The notes under the pieces: generated by a model
What the model was told of the DNA's origin: nothing
The model's database searches: none
What the model saw: only the letters and a program-made list of their open reading frames with translations
Shown: piece after piece, positions 20,015 to 33,030 of the stretch
How the letters are laid out: every line of letters begins with the position of its first letter
Position numbering within the stretch: position 1 is the stretch's first letter
Assembly: GCA_021234155.1 (NCBI GenBank)
Contig: JAJEKV010000164.1
Coordinates: 876,783-940,782, forward strand
From: Isoetes taiwanensis
Taxonomy: Eukaryota > Streptophyta > Lycopodiopsida > Isoetales > Isoetaceae
Length of the DNA: 64,000 nt
Direction: 5' to 3'
Program-made: the position numbers and the translations under genes

Positions 20015-22173
20015 CTATATTACATGGGGACCCAACCTGCCCACTAAATTAGAAAACAACGGTTTTAGCAAGCATAGATAAGGTTGAGAAAAATGTAAAA
20101 AATACCTGTTGAATTTCAGAATGCTGATAACAGTGGGTATATCGAATTTAAGCCCTGGGAAATTCCCGTTCCTGAGAGCCTTATGTACTGTAGCATAGAT
20201 GTCGTTTGCCCTCAAGCCTTTTTTGATAAAGGCTTGCATTAAATTCTGCAAATCGGAAGTCTTTGCGGACAGATTAGTGTGCACATATAAGTGCTGCATG
20301 ATTTGTGAGATAATGATGTTTTGGCCCGTATATGGTCTGCGGCCTTTGGCATGGACGATTTAGAAATCTCAAATGGTAGTTTATCCCTTTTGTCATAATG
20401 ATATGTCTCAGATATATCCGTGAAATGGATCAAGAATCTCAATTGTCATATTGAGGAAATTAGCCTTTCTGCCCCTGTATTTCAGACCAAATTTGGGGTC
20501 CCAATAGGTAGTCTCATCTTCAATTTTAGGAAATTCGGGTTATAGATAGTCTCAAACAGAGAGCACCCTTTTCAAACTAAGACTCATTCTAATATGCTCA
20601 TTATTGATACCGAAAGCATATCATCCATATATCTAAAGGTATGAGCAAAAGCAAAGAAACTTTTTTACCATGCCATTTTTAACCGCTTTAGAGATAAAGT
20701 TTAGTCTCCAACCAAGCCACAAACAAATTGCACCAAGTTGGGCTACATGAAAACCCCATAGGGATACCTTTAGCCTGTCTCCAAACCTGATTGCCCATCT
20801 GCACAAAACAGCTTTGCAAGAGCCAGATGTTCATGCTAACAAATGTATCCTTGTCAATGTACACCCAAGCATCACTTTCGAGTTTTCTTGTTATCCATGT
20901 AACCTTAACTTGGCCATTACTTAAGATCTTGTACCCAAGTTTTGTACCTTTATGTTTTCTGTTTTGCAGATTCCAGACGAGAGAAATAACTTTAGTTATT
21001 ACCTCACATATGCCTTCCTCTCCTTCCAAGGGAATGTTTTCATAACATTTACTAATATCTGCAACAAAGATATTGTTAATTTGATCAGGTAGATTGCAAG
21101 TAACATCATAGATAGATTCCACAATCCAGGAAGCTTTGATTTTATCCTGCAGAAAGAAGTTGACCATGGCAAATTTTTCTTGACAAACCAGAGGGCCATT
21201 TGTACAAAAAGATTCAGCAAAGTTGCAATAAGCGAAGCCAAATTGGAGAAAATAGAATCATGGGCACTTGTGATCCAATGTAGCTGCCCTTGTGTGCTTT
21301 GAAAATCCCAAATATGCGGTAGATCTTTAGATTCTAAAGACCGGTTGCCCAAAAAATTCTTGTATGTCTTGACCAATTTGATCAAGAATGTCTCGCTGGA
21401 GTACCCTTTATAAGGCAAAAAATCTTCCATTTTAGTCTATTGAAGGCTTCATCCCTAACATGTTTGGGACACATGAAAGAAGGATTATTGGAAGCCTTAT
21501 CAATACCAGCAACATAGATGTTATTCTTCAGCCATTCAAGCTTACTGACAACAGCCTTATCATTGATCTGAAATTTGACCTGTTTTTTGTTATTCCTGAC
21601 AAAGTCCTTTGCTAATCTGTATGATCTTTTTAATATTTCTTTTTTGCAGTTGGCAACTATACCATTGTCAACATCTGCAAGGCTGTATCTGTGCACATGG
21701 AAGAATTGATCTGTGGTATTCTTCATTTCATTCTTGAACTGTAGCAGATTGAACGGCCTGTCAGGAATGTGATTTAGGCCAAATTTAAGCCAACCCTTGA
21801 GAGCTTTGCTATGGACAAAGTTGAGGTCAGTGGTACGGATATGACCAATATCCCTACATATGAACTTTTTTAATGCTGGATTTGAGCACGGGCAAGGCAT
21901 TTCAGCTTCAAGTGAAAAGACCTTTCTAGGATTATAGAGCATGCTTTTGAGATTCCCGAAGAATTTCCATCCAAAAGTGGTGGTTTCCCATATTTCCTCA
22001 CCAATTGGTCCAAGGAAAGAGCAGATAACTTCCTTAAAGACAAGGTTGAATTTAATTTTCTCCACACACTTGGAGAAAAAGTTAAAATGGACATATTTCA
22101 TTCCAGAACTCTCTTTGGTGGTTATAAGTTTCCATCTCCCTTCAGCATTTTTGAGTAAAGACCTAGTTTTTTT
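20015..22173 (-). pseudogene. Penelope unit 2, reverse transcriptase exon, frameshifted
   Basis: Same protein as in unit 1, but split over several frames: about 22,173-21,430, 21,430-21,000, 21,167-20,690 and 20,440-20,015. The N-terminal region, the DKASNNPSF block, the palm Asp motif (DISKCYENIPL) and GIPMGFSCSPTW are all present. The YMDD region is disturbed. Nearly every break lies at a site where unit 1 reads CAG or CTG; for instance CAGCAGCCTG becomes CAAAGAAACTT near 20,655. Damage may therefore be base-calling error and not true decay. Confidence 0.75.
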
Positions 22174-22443
22174 CTGTATATTAACAAGCGACAGTAAATT
22201 ATGTTAAAAAACCAGAAATAGTAAATGAAGATCAACTCACCCCTGGTACCAAGGAAGTTTTTAGGGAATTACCCTTAGTTTATAGAGTGTATTGGCATAG
22301 GAGCCTAGGATTTTAAAGGAGCCCAAGGGGCATCATGCTTGTTAGGCATGGATAAAAAGTATGTAACAGAAGTTCAAGGTAGCATATAATGAAAACAGTG
22401 ACTATTTCATATGAATAGCATATAGTACCTTATTTCCAATGTG

Positions 22444-24080
22444 TTCAGAAGTGAAGCATATTTGGTGGGATGCCGAACCACTAACCCGCTCCTACCATTG
22501 TAGGTTTGTTTACCGAATTCTCCATATCATTGCTATTGCCCATAATGGTTTTGCATAACAATTGTGCTAGTATCCGATGTCACACTTGCTTTTTTACGGA
22601 ATTTTGGAGGCATAATGACTTCAAAATCCTCCTCAATTTTCTGCTTTCTTTTCTGATATGTAGACTTTTGATTAGAGCCCCTTTTTTCCTCTTGACTCAA
22701 GGAATCTTTGAGGAATTTCTTGGCTTTTATTGTTTTTTCCAGAATTCCAGCAGCGATAGTATTACCAAATTCCTTTTAAGTTGGCAAATTTATCCTCCAA
22801 GAAAACCCCGGTGGTCATGTTGATCATAATCTTTCTGAGTTTTAAGTATCCAATATATGCCACAGCACCAGCTCTCATGCCTTCCGAGTTCATGATGTTA
22901 TGGAATTTGAGAAACATATAGGTGCATGACTTGTTAGGCCACAGAATCTCTGTACTGTTTAAGATGCGCCAGACAGCATGGTCGAACCATGTGATATGGT
23001 CTTTGCATGCATTGGGATCTTTTTTTCGCCACGCTCACGTACCACATTTGAGGAATGGACAGTAGGTCCTCCAAATTTTTCTCAGATATAGGTCATGTCG
23101 ATCCTCATCAAGCTTGGCCATATGGCCCTTCTGCCCGACAAAAATTCCAGTATCTTTGTCACATTTCTTGCCAAAAAATTGTGTGTTGAAGGGAACATTC
23201 AGGTCGATTCTATCAATTGTTTTCACAAAATTGTCAGCATTCATAAGGGACTGTTCAACTTCAGTATCAGAAATATTGCATATCATTTTAAGCATCTCCA
23301 TGCTAACTGGTGCCAAGACCCCAAGGTTTTGGGTCTCCCAGAATTTCTGCTGACATTTAACACCCTGTAGTTCTGCTAATCTGGTAGAGAGAATAGGAAA
23401 ATGGTAGCAATTATATAGAGTCAATTTCTTCAGATCAAAGTTGTCCAATTCATTGCTGACAACCTGCGCATCCGCTTCAACTTCATTAATAGGAGTAGGA
23501 TCCAGAAATTCCCTTTGTTCTTTCTCAGAAAGTTTACTGCAATCAAAGAGACAGTTTGTCATACTCATAGGTTGAACCTCTTTTTTCTTTGGCAATGGTT
23601 CCTTTTTATATTTTCTGATAGGAGGGTACATGACATTTATTCCATTAGCTGTCTGCAAGGCAGAAACCCCTTTGATAAAGGTAAGAACATCCTTAACTTC
23701 ATTGTTTTCAGCATCAAAGTGAGATATTGGAAGAATATCATATACTTCGTCAATCATAGTCATGCATGCTACAAGGTCTTTATCGGCCTTGTTAATACGT
23801 AATACCAAATCAAACATATTGTTTATTCCCAAAAAAGTGATAGCAGAAGTATCAAACTCTTCCAAACCTGCCTCTTTCTTCATAAGATATTTATGGACGT
23901 CAGGGTTCATAATACATCCCATCATCAATTGAACAGCCTTATTGGGAGGCCAAATATGTGTCTTAGCATATCCCGGTGAATGAGGTCCTCCATCCAAGTG
24001 GGAGCATCTTTCAAAGTAGCATGATCATAATCGACTTTAGGAATCTCAATAAGATCATCACCGGTGGTGCATGCACCTTC
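22444..24080 (-). pseudogene. Penelope unit 2, ORF1 exon 2, two frameshifts
   Basis: The longest open stretch (23,997-23,035) carries the ORF1 core including MGCIMNPDVHKYLMKKEAG and KRYKK-type basic segments. It is broken at 23,975 (an expected CAGCTG reads CGGTG) and at about 23,035, just after the CPFLKCG motif. The region downstream to 22,444 keeps the lysine-rich C-terminal part in other frames. It is otherwise almost identical to the unit 1 copy. Confidence 0.7.
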
Positions 24081-25550
24081 CTAAAAATGCAAGAATAATC
24101 GAACAAGTACAACACTGAAGCCAAATAAAGGCATAAGAAAACAGATTAGTCCCTAAGGTCCACATTGGTAAAACCAATGTCCTGAAATCAAAGAATATAT
24201 ACCCAAGCCTAATCCATTCCCGAATGAACGGACCATCCCAAAAGACCAAATGGCCTATCAGGACTTATCAGTCCCTAATGAATAGGGGGACCTTAGGGAC
24301 CAAATAAATTAAACTGGTCGTAGATCCATAAAGCAAGAGACCCATAGAACATTGGAAATATTTCAGAAAAAACAATCTTGCATCAGATAAGAAACATTTC
24401 AGAATTGAGAATGCAAATTATGCAAAGGAATGTTTGAGATTTTTGAAAGGATCATGTATGAACATAAGCCTAATTGGAGTAAAATAGAGAAGTTTCAGCA
24501 AATGCATTTCTAGCAATAGAGCTTGATCTTTATCATAATCTAAGGAGAAATAATGCAATGCAACACCAAATATATGGAATTACATGGGCTAAAAAGTAAA
24601 AAACTATTTTCAGTGCAGCAAAGTAATATAAATCAGCAAATCAGAAAATGATATAATCCTTTGCAACCAAATATGGCAAATACAGCATTTTCAAAGGTGC
24701 TTATTTCAGAAAAAAAATTTTTACACACAGAATATGCAGAAATATTCCCAATATTATTGTATTTCTGAAATATATCCATAAGAAGGCATGTTCCATGTGA
24801 AGTATAATATGCCACATTAAAAAAGAGTACTGATTATGTAAATCAAATGCCTTATATTAGGCTCAAACAGACTGAAATGAAGGAGTCTCAACATTATTGG
24901 CAAAAGTAAGGCCAAAAGGTTTTCAAAGATGCTTACCAGCCTTGGAGTAAAGACATTTAAAAAAGAAAAATGAACTTGAAAATCATGATGTTTAAAACAG
25001 CAATGTTTGTAGACTTGCTTCCTGTACCAAGAACTCCATGCATCCAAAGATCAACAAAGATTTGGAGGAGTAAAACAGGTTACCTGCACCCAAACATGTC
25101 AACGTTAGCATAAAAATGGTAGCGAGACAAGGGATGACAGGTAAGCTATTGTTTTACTCGGCTCTTCGCCCTTCACCAAACTGTTAGTCCATGTAATACA
25201 TGATTAAAACCAGAATGTAGCAAACTGTATAAGTGTCATAAAGTCTATTATATCTTGCTAATATGATTCAGGAACATATTAAGTTAAAGTGGTAATGATC
25301 CCGAAACAAAGAAAGGAAAAATCCTACTGCTTTAGCAAATTTAAGACAATCAGAATCAGATTTGGGATAACGGTTCCCTTAACCCTTTGTTTTAAGATGG
25401 ATGCATTTATATGAAGAGAGATTTTTAAGCAGTGCAAGCCATAAAATATATGGATTCAGCAAAATAAGGATGAATACTAGAAAGTTACTGGCCTGTAATC
25501 TATTATTGCCAAGTAGCTTATTGGTTAAATTATAAGAACTGATATAAAAC

Positions 25551-25932
25551 CTGATTAAGCTGGATGGGTTCACTCCCTTCTGGGTTCCAAGTGATTTGCT
25601 CATTCTTCTTGTACAATATTATCAGCAATGTTGGTGATTGGTGGATATGTTGCTTCCTTGCCCATTGTATCCTCCACAGATGTAAAGAACCTTTTAACAC
25701 CAGTAGAATTGCTTGGTCCAGCAAACTTCTTAGCAGTGGGAACTTGTGTTGGTGTAGAAGAATCAAGATGATACCTCTCCACAATTCTTTCCAGGAATAT
25801 CTTAGAAGGCTGAGCTATTGATTCACATTCGGCTCTACACAGGGCATTGAGATCCAGCCCTGCTTTCTTAATTAGATCCAGGAGTTTGGCTCTAGTAGCC
25901 CCCTTGTTGGTAGCTCCATCCGTTTTGCCCAT
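25551..25932 (-). pseudogene. Penelope unit 1-to-2 ORF1 exon 1, frameshifted near its end
   Basis: The ATG at 25,932 and the first 108 codons equal the 18,850 copy. At about 25,575-25,605 the plus strand reads CCAAGTGATTTGCTCATT where the other units read CAGCAGTGCTCTGTT, which shifts the frame before the donor. The donor site itself is intact. Confidence 0.65.
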
Positions 25933-26204
25933 ATTGGCAAAGAGTTAGAAACAAGATCAGAGATGCAGAGTCTGGTACAATGAGTTAGAAAGGCGCAACA
26001 TAGCCAGACAGCATATCGAAGGGAACCAAGCAAAATGCGGCCAATTCCCTTGTTGCTTTTAAAGGGGTACAACCCTAAAGAAAGGACATGCCATCTCATT
26101 TCGGGCATGGAAATAAATTAAGAAGGCGAAAAAACCAGCAAAGGCAAACGTGCACAGATCTCCGGCAGGAATTTGCTAAAGAGAGCAGTTAAAAAGTCAC
26201 ATAC

Positions 26205-26290
26205 CTTTTTGCATGCATGCCAAGCCATTTCTGTAAAGATATTTCTGGCAGAAGGACATCGGGATCATCTGTGCCATAGGTTTAAGGATC
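26205..26290 (-). CDS. Penelope unit 1, small last exon after RT
   Basis: 86 bases bounded by an acceptor (ACTACCTTAG) and by AAAAAG|GTATGTGA. The RT exon ends AACAG| in phase 2 and this exon starts G|ATC…, so the join is in frame. It continues ILKPMAQMIPMSFCQKYLYR for 28 codons. If the final GTATGT is not used as a donor, the frame stops two codons later (GM, TGA). The interval to the RT exon is a 911-base candidate intron. The start codon of the next unit's ORF1 lies about 270 bases further on. Confidence 0.45.
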
Positions 26291-27201
26291 CTAAGGTAGT
26301 GGGGAAATGCCGTTAGGGTGCGTACTACCAAAACCGCCGTGAGCAACGAAGCGTGAAACTATACGTTACAAGGCGATGTAACCCTAAAAAAGTTAAAGAA
26401 AATGTCCAGAAAAAGCCATGTTGCGAAATTGCCATGCTGGAAATCTAAACCTCCAATTTTACCCAACTGGGTACAAGAACAATAGTATACATTAATTGTC
26501 ATGAATATCATGAATAATAAATGGTAAAGTTAGAGGCGATGCACTTAAAAGGTTAAATGTTGCCAAGTTATATTATAGGGAACCATAGATTCATGGTTTG
26601 GCCAAATGTGACGTTTGTAGAATAGTATAACAAAGGTCCAATAGATGCAACAAAATCTATCATAGGTTAGAAGCCAGGGGTTACGTGCTTATAAAGTTAT
26701 TAAAACTGTGTTTGTAAAACCAGGAGGTGACATGTCTATTTGCATCATAGGTAGATTACAACCTTGTAACATGTGCCCTAGTTTTTCTAGAAAGGGAATA
26801 AAATAGCAATGCTATGTACAGTTATTCTGAAAAAGATGAAGGATAATGTGCCACCAGGAATATGGTAGTTTCTACAAATTCTAGTAGTGCTTGAGACAAA
26901 TCATCCTAGATCATGGTCCGTATAGTGGCCTTTAAAGCATTTATCTATACTGATGACTAGGACCCAGTTATTAGCATATAAGTTTGGGAAGCCTAACATG
27001 TCTTTTGGATATATATATATATTTATATAGATATATATAGCAAAAAAATGGCCTACCTCCTACCGGAGGACAGAAAGGGTCCAATATGTAATATGGGATC
27101 AGGTGGGTCCCTATATTACATGGGGACCCAACCTGCCCACTAAATTAGAAAACAACGGTTTTAGCAAGCATAGATAAGGTTGAGAAAAATGTAAAAAATA
27201 C

Positions 27202-29273
27202 CTGTTGAATTTCAGAATGCTGATAACAGTGGGTATATCGAATTTAAGCCCTGGGAAATTCCCGTTCCTGAGAGCCTTATGTACTGTAGCATAGATGTCG
27301 TTTGCCCTGAAGCCTTTTTTGATAAAGGCTTGCATTAAATTCTGCAAATCGGAAGCTGCTGTGACAGGATTAGTGTGCACATACAAGTGCGGCATGATTT
27401 GTGAGATAATGATGTTTTTGGCCCAGAAGTATGGTCTGCAGCCTTTGGCATGGACGTATTTAGAAATCTCAAATGGTAGTTTATCCCTTTTGTCATAATG
27501 ATATGTCTCGTATATCCCATGAAATGGATCAAGAATCTCAATTGTCATATTGAGGAAATTAGCCTTTCTGCCCCTGTATTTCAGACCAAATTTGGGGTCC
27601 CAATAGGTAGTCTCATCTTCAATTTTTAGGAAATTTAGGTTATAGATAGTCTCAAACAGAGGAGCACCCTTTTCCAAACCAAGACTCATTCTAATATGCT
27701 CATTATTGATACTGAGCATATCATCCATATATCTAAAGGTATGAGCAAAAGCAGCAGCCTGTTTTACCATGCTATTTTTAACCAGTTTAGAGATAAAGTT
27801 TAGCTCCAACCAAGCCAGGTACAAATTGCACCAAGTTGGGCTACATGAAAACCCCATAGGGATACCTTTAGCCTGTCTCCAAACCTGATTGCCCATCTGC
27901 ACAAAACAACTTTGCAGGAGCCAGATGTTCATGTTAACAAATGTATCCTTGTCAATGTACACCCACGCATCACTTTCGAGTTTTCTTGTTATCCATGTAG
28001 CCTTAACTTGGCCATTACTTAATATCTTGTACCCAAGTTTTGTACCTTTATGTTTTCTGTTTTGCAGATTCCAGACGAGAGAAATAACTTTAGTTATTAC
28101 CTCACATATGCCTTCCTCTCCTTCCAAGGGAATATTTTCATAACATTTACTAATATCTGCAACAAAGATATTGTTAATTTGATCAGGTAGATTGCAAGTA
28201 ACATCATAGATAGATTCCACAATCCAGGAAGCTTTGATTTTATCCTGCAGAAAGAAGTTGACCATGGCAAATTTTTCTTGACAAACTGTAGGCCAGCTGT
28301 ACACAAAAAGATTCAGGCAGGTTGCAATAAGCGAAGCCAAATTGGAGAAAATAGAATCATGGGCACTTGTGATCCAGCGGTAGCTGCCCTTGTGTGCTTT
28401 GAAAATCCCAAATATGTACGGTAGATCTTTAGATTCTAAAGACCAGTTGCCCAAAAATTCTTGTATGTCTTGACCAATTTGATCAGTAATGTCTGCTGGA
28501 GTACCCTTTATAAGGCAAAAATCTTCACTGTTTAGTCTATTGAAGGCTTCATCCCTAACATGTTTGGGACACATGAAAGAAGGATTATTGGAAGCCTTAT
28601 CAATACCAGCAACATAGATGTTATTCTTCAGCCATTCAAGCTTACTGACAACAGCCTTATCATTGATCTGAAATTTGACCTGTTTTTTGTTATTCCTGAC
28701 AAAGTCCTTTGCTAATCTGTATGATCTTTTTAATATTTCTTTTTTGCAGTTGGCAACTATACCATTGTCCACATCTGCAAGGCTGTATCTGTGCACATGG
28801 AAGAATTGATCTGTGGTAGTTTTCATTTCATTCTTGAACTGTAGCAGATTGAACGGCCTGTCAGGAATGTGATTAAGGCCAAATTTAAGCCAACCCTTGA
28901 GAGCTTTGCTATGGACAAAGTTGAGGTCAGTGGTACGGATATGACCAATATCCCCACATATAAACTTTTTTAATGCTGGATTTGAGCACGGGCAAGGCAT
29001 TTCAGCTTCAAGTGAAAAGACCTTTCTAGGATTATAGAGCATGCTTTTGAGATTCCCAGAGAATTTCCATCCGAAAGTGGTGGATTCCCATATTTCCTCA
29101 CCAATTGGTCCAAGGAAAGAGCAGATAACTTCCTTAAAGACAAGGTTGAATTTAATTTTCTCCACACACTTGGAGAAAAAGTTAAAATGGACATATTTCA
29201 TTCCAGAACTCTCTTTGGTGGTTATAAGTTTCCATCTCCCTTCAGCATTTTTGAGTAAAGACCTAGTTTTTTT
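27202..29273 (-). CDS. Penelope-like reverse transcriptase (intact copy)
   Basis: The open frame (ATG at 29,201, stop at 27,111 if unspliced, 696 residues) has the Penelope hallmarks in order. These are GHIRTTDLNFVHSKALKGW near residue 107, DKASNNPSFMCPKHV, palm motif A DISKCYENIPL (Asp about 349), GIPMGFSCSPTWCNLYL (about 446-462), catalytic FRYMDDMLSINN (YMDD at 491-494), and KFGLKYRGRKANFLNMTIEI after it. It copies RNA into DNA at nicks or chromosome ends. No GIY-YIG nuclease follows, as in Athena/Coprina-type elements. A strong donor (CAACAG|GTATTTT) at 27,201 suggests splicing to 26,290. Upstream, the frame is open to an acceptor (AATATACAG) at 29,274. Confidence 0.85.
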
Positions 29274-29595
29274 CTGTATATTAACAAGCGACAGTAAATT
29301 ATGTTAAAAAACCAGAAATAGTAAATGAAGATCAACTCACCCCTGGTACCAAGGAAGTTTTTAGGGAATTACCCTTAGTTTATAGAGTGTATTGGCATAG
29401 GAGCCTAGGATTTTAAAGGAGCCCAAGGGGCATCATGCTTGTTAGGCATGGATAAAAAGTATGTAACAGAAGTTCAAGGTAGCATATAATGAAAACAGTG
29501 ACTATTTCATATGAATAGCATATAGTACCTTATTTCCAATGTGTTCAGAAGTGAAGCATATTTGGTCGGATGCCCGAACCACGACCCGCTCCTAC
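29274..29595 (-). other. Penelope unit 1, candidate intron 2 joining ORF1 to RT
   Basis: 322 bases from a donor ATG|GTAGGAG in ORF1 exon 2 to an acceptor ATATACAG|AAA. Both ends are in phase 0, so splicing would fuse ORF1 directly to the RT as one polyprotein (…NKPTM then KKTRSLLKNAE…). Without splicing ORF1 ends at the stop at 29,545. Both forms could be made. The same sites are present in unit 2. This is a model from splice signals and phase only. Confidence 0.4.
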
Positions 29596-31178
29596 CATTG
29601 TAGGTTTGTTTACCGAATTCTCCATATCATTGCTATTGCCCATAATGGTTTCAGACACAATTGTGCTAGTATCCGATGTCACACTTGCTTTTTTACGGAA
29701 TTTTGGAGGCATAATGACTTCAAAATCCTCCTCAATTTTCTGCTTTCTTTTCTGATATGTAGACTTTTGATTAGAGCCCCTTTTTTCCTCTTGACTCAAG
29801 GAATCTTTGAGGAATTTCTTGGCTTTTATTGTTTTTTCCAGAATTCCAGCAGCGATAGTATTACCAAATTCCTGTTTTAAGTTGGCAAATTTATCCTCCG
29901 CAAACCTGGTGGTCATGTTGATCATAATCTTTCTGAGTTTTAAGTATCCAATATATGCCACAGCACCAGCTCTCATGCCTTCCGAGTTCATGATGTTATG
30001 GAATTTGAGAAACATATAGGTGCATGACTTGTTAGGCCACAGAATCTCTGTACTGTTTAAGATGCGCCAGACAGCATGGTCGAACCATGTGATATGGTCT
30101 TTGCATGCATTGGGATCTTTTTTACTGCCACGTTCACAGCCACATTTGAGGAATGGACAGTAGGTCCTCCAAATTTTTCTCAGATATAGGTCATGTCGAT
30201 CCTCATCAAGCTTGGCCATATGGCCCTTCTGCCCGACAAAAATTCCAGTATCTTTGTCACATTTCTTGCCAAAAAATTGTGTGTTGAAGGGAACATTCAG
30301 GTCGATTCTATCAATTGTTTTCACAAAATTGTCAGCATTCATAAGGGACTGTTCAACTTCAGTATCAGAAATATTGCATATCATTTTAAGCATCTCCATG
30401 CTAACTGGTGCCAAGACCCCAAGGTTTTGGGTCTCCCAGAATTTCTGCTGACATTTAACACCCTGTAGTTCTGCTAATCTGGTAGAGAGAATAGGAAAAT
30501 GGTAGCAATTATATAGAGTCAATTTCTTCAGATCAAAGTTGTCCAATTCATTGCTGACAACCTGCGCATCCGCTTCAACTTCATTAATAGGAGTAGGATC
30601 CGAGAAATTCCCTTTGTTCTTTCTAAGTTTTTATCGCAATCAAAGAGACAGTTTGTCATACTCATAGGTTGAACCTCTTTTTTCTTTGGCAATGGTTCCT
30701 TTTTATATTTTCTGATAGGAGGGTACATGACATTTATTCCATTAGCTGTCTGCAAGGCAGAAACCCCTTTGATAAAGGTAAGAACATCCTTAACTTCATT
30801 GTTTTCAGCATCAAAGTGAGATATTGGAAGAATATCATATACTTCGTCAATCATAGTCATGCATGCTACAAGGTCTTTATCGGCCTTGTTAATACGTAAT
30901 ACCAAATCAAACATATTGTTTATTCCCAAAAAAGTGATAGCAGAAGTATCAAACTCTTCCAAACCTGCCTCTTTCTTCATAAGATATTTATGGACGTCAG
31001 GGTTCATAATACATCCCATCATCAATTGAACAGCCTTATTGGGAGGCCAAATATGTGTCTTAGCATATCCCAGCTGAATGAGGTCCTCCATCCAAGTGGG
31101 AGCATCTTTCAAAGTAGCATGATCATAATCAGCTTTAGGAATCTCAATAAGATCATCACTGGTGGTCTGTGCACCTTC
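29545..31178 (-). pseudogene. Penelope unit 1, ORF1 exon 2, one frameshift
   Basis: Encodes about 540 residues in two frames (31,178-30,620 and 30,546-29,545). The break lies near 30,605-30,640, where unit 2 is open, so no copy in the window is intact but each supports the others. Visible features are a Cys/His-rich cluster (C-x4-C-x-C then C-x2-H, around CPFLKCGCERG), a conserved-looking helical block (KSCTYMFLKFHNIMNSEGMR) and a lysine/arginine-rich tail (KSTYQKRKQK and PPKFRKKA) suited to nuclear entry or nucleic-acid binding. No family is recognised. Confidence 0.65.
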
Positions 31179-32650
31179 CTAAAAATGCAAGAATAATCAG
31201 AACAAGTACAACCTGAAGCCAAATAAAGGCATAAGAAAACAGATTAGTCCCTAAGGTCCACATTGGTAAAACCAATGTCCTGAAATCAAAGAATATATAC
31301 CCAAGCCTAATCCATTCCCAGAATGAACCAGACCATCCCAAAAGACCAAATGGCCTATCAGGACTTATCAGTCCCTAATGAATAGGGGGACCTTAGGGAC
31401 CAAATAAATTAAACTGGTCGTAGATCCATAAAGCAAGAGACCCATAGAACATTGGAAATATTTCAGAAAAAACAATCTTGCATCAGATAAGAAACATTTC
31501 AGAATTGAGAATGCAAATTATGCAAAGGAATGTTTGAGATTTTTGAAAGGATCATGTATGAACATAAGCCTAATTGGAGTAAAATAGAGAAGTTTCAGCA
31601 AATGCATTTCTAGCAATAGAGCTTGATCTTTATCATAATCTAAGGAGAAATAATGCAATGCAACACCAAATATATGGAATTACATGGGCTAAAAAGTAAA
31701 AAACTATTTTCAGTGCAGCAAAGTAATATAAATCAGCAAATCAGAAAATGATATAATCCTTTGCAACCAAATATGGCAAATACAGCATTTTCAAAGGTGC
31801 TTATTTCAGAAAAAAAATTTTTACACCACGAATATGCAGAAATATTCCCAATATTATTGTATTTCTGAAATATATCCATAAGAAGGCATGTTCCATGTGA
31901 AGTATAATATGCCACATTAAAAAAGAGTACTGATTATGTAAATCAAATGCCTTATATTAGGCTCAAACAGACTGAAATGAAGGAGTCTCAACATTATTGG
32001 CAAAAGTAAGGCCAAAAGGTTTTCAAAGATGCTTACCAGCCTTGGAGTAAAGACATTTAAAAAAGAAAAATGAACTTGAAAATCATGATGTTTAAAACAG
32101 CAATGTTTGTAGACTTGCTTCCTGTACCAAGAACTCCATGCATCCAAAGATCAACAAAGATTTGGAGGAGTAAAACAGGTTACCTGCACCCAAACATGTC
32201 AACGTTAGCATAAAAATGGTAGCGAGACAAGGGATGACAGGTAAGCTATTGTTTTACTCGGCTCTTCGCCCTTCACCAAACTGTTAGTCCATGTAATACA
32301 TGATTAAAACCAGAATGTAGCAAACTGTATAAGTGTCATAAAGTCTATTATATCTTGCTAATATGATTCAGGAACATATTAAGTTAAAGTGGTAATGATC
32401 CCGAAACAAAGAAAGGAAAAATCCTACTGCTTTAGCAAATTTAAGACAATCAGAATCAGATTTGGGATAACGGTTCCCTTAACCCTTTGTTTTAAGATGG
32501 ATGCATTTATATGAAGAGAGATTTTTAAGCAGTGCAAGCCATAAAATATATGGATTCAGCAAAATAAGGATGAATACTAGAAAGTTACTGGCCTGTAATC
32601 TATTATTGCCAAGTAGCTTATTGGTTAAATTATAAGAACTGATATAAAAC

Positions 32651-33030
32651 CTGATTAAGCTGGATGGGTTCACTCCCTTCGGGTTCAGCAGTGCTCTGTT
32701 CTTCTTGTACAATATTATCAGCAATGTTGGTGATTGGTGGATATGTTGCTTCCTTGCCCATTGTATCCTCCACAGATGTAAAGAACCTTTTAACACCAAG
32801 TAGAATTGCTTGGTCCAAAGAAACTTCTTAGCAATTGGGAACTTGTGTTGGTGTAGAAGAATCAAGATGATACCTCTCCACAATTCTTTCGGGAATATCT
32901 TAGAAGGTGAGCTATTGATTCACATTCGGCTCTACATTGGGGCATTGAGATCCAGCCCTGCTTTCTTAATTAGATCCAGGAGTTTGGCTCTAGTAGCCCC
33001 CTTGTTGGTAGCTCCATCCGTTTTGCCCAT
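32651..33030 (-). pseudogene. Penelope unit 1, ORF1 exon 1, several small lesions
   Basis: Same start (ATG at 33,030) and donor as the intact copy at 18,850, but with frame breaks at about 32,935, 32,905, 32,890 and 32,815. At each, the plus strand lacks a CAG/CTG present in the other units, e.g. CTACATTGGGGC for CTACACAGGGC. The end of the exon (GVKRFFTSVEDTMGKEATYP…) is open again. Confidence 0.65.
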
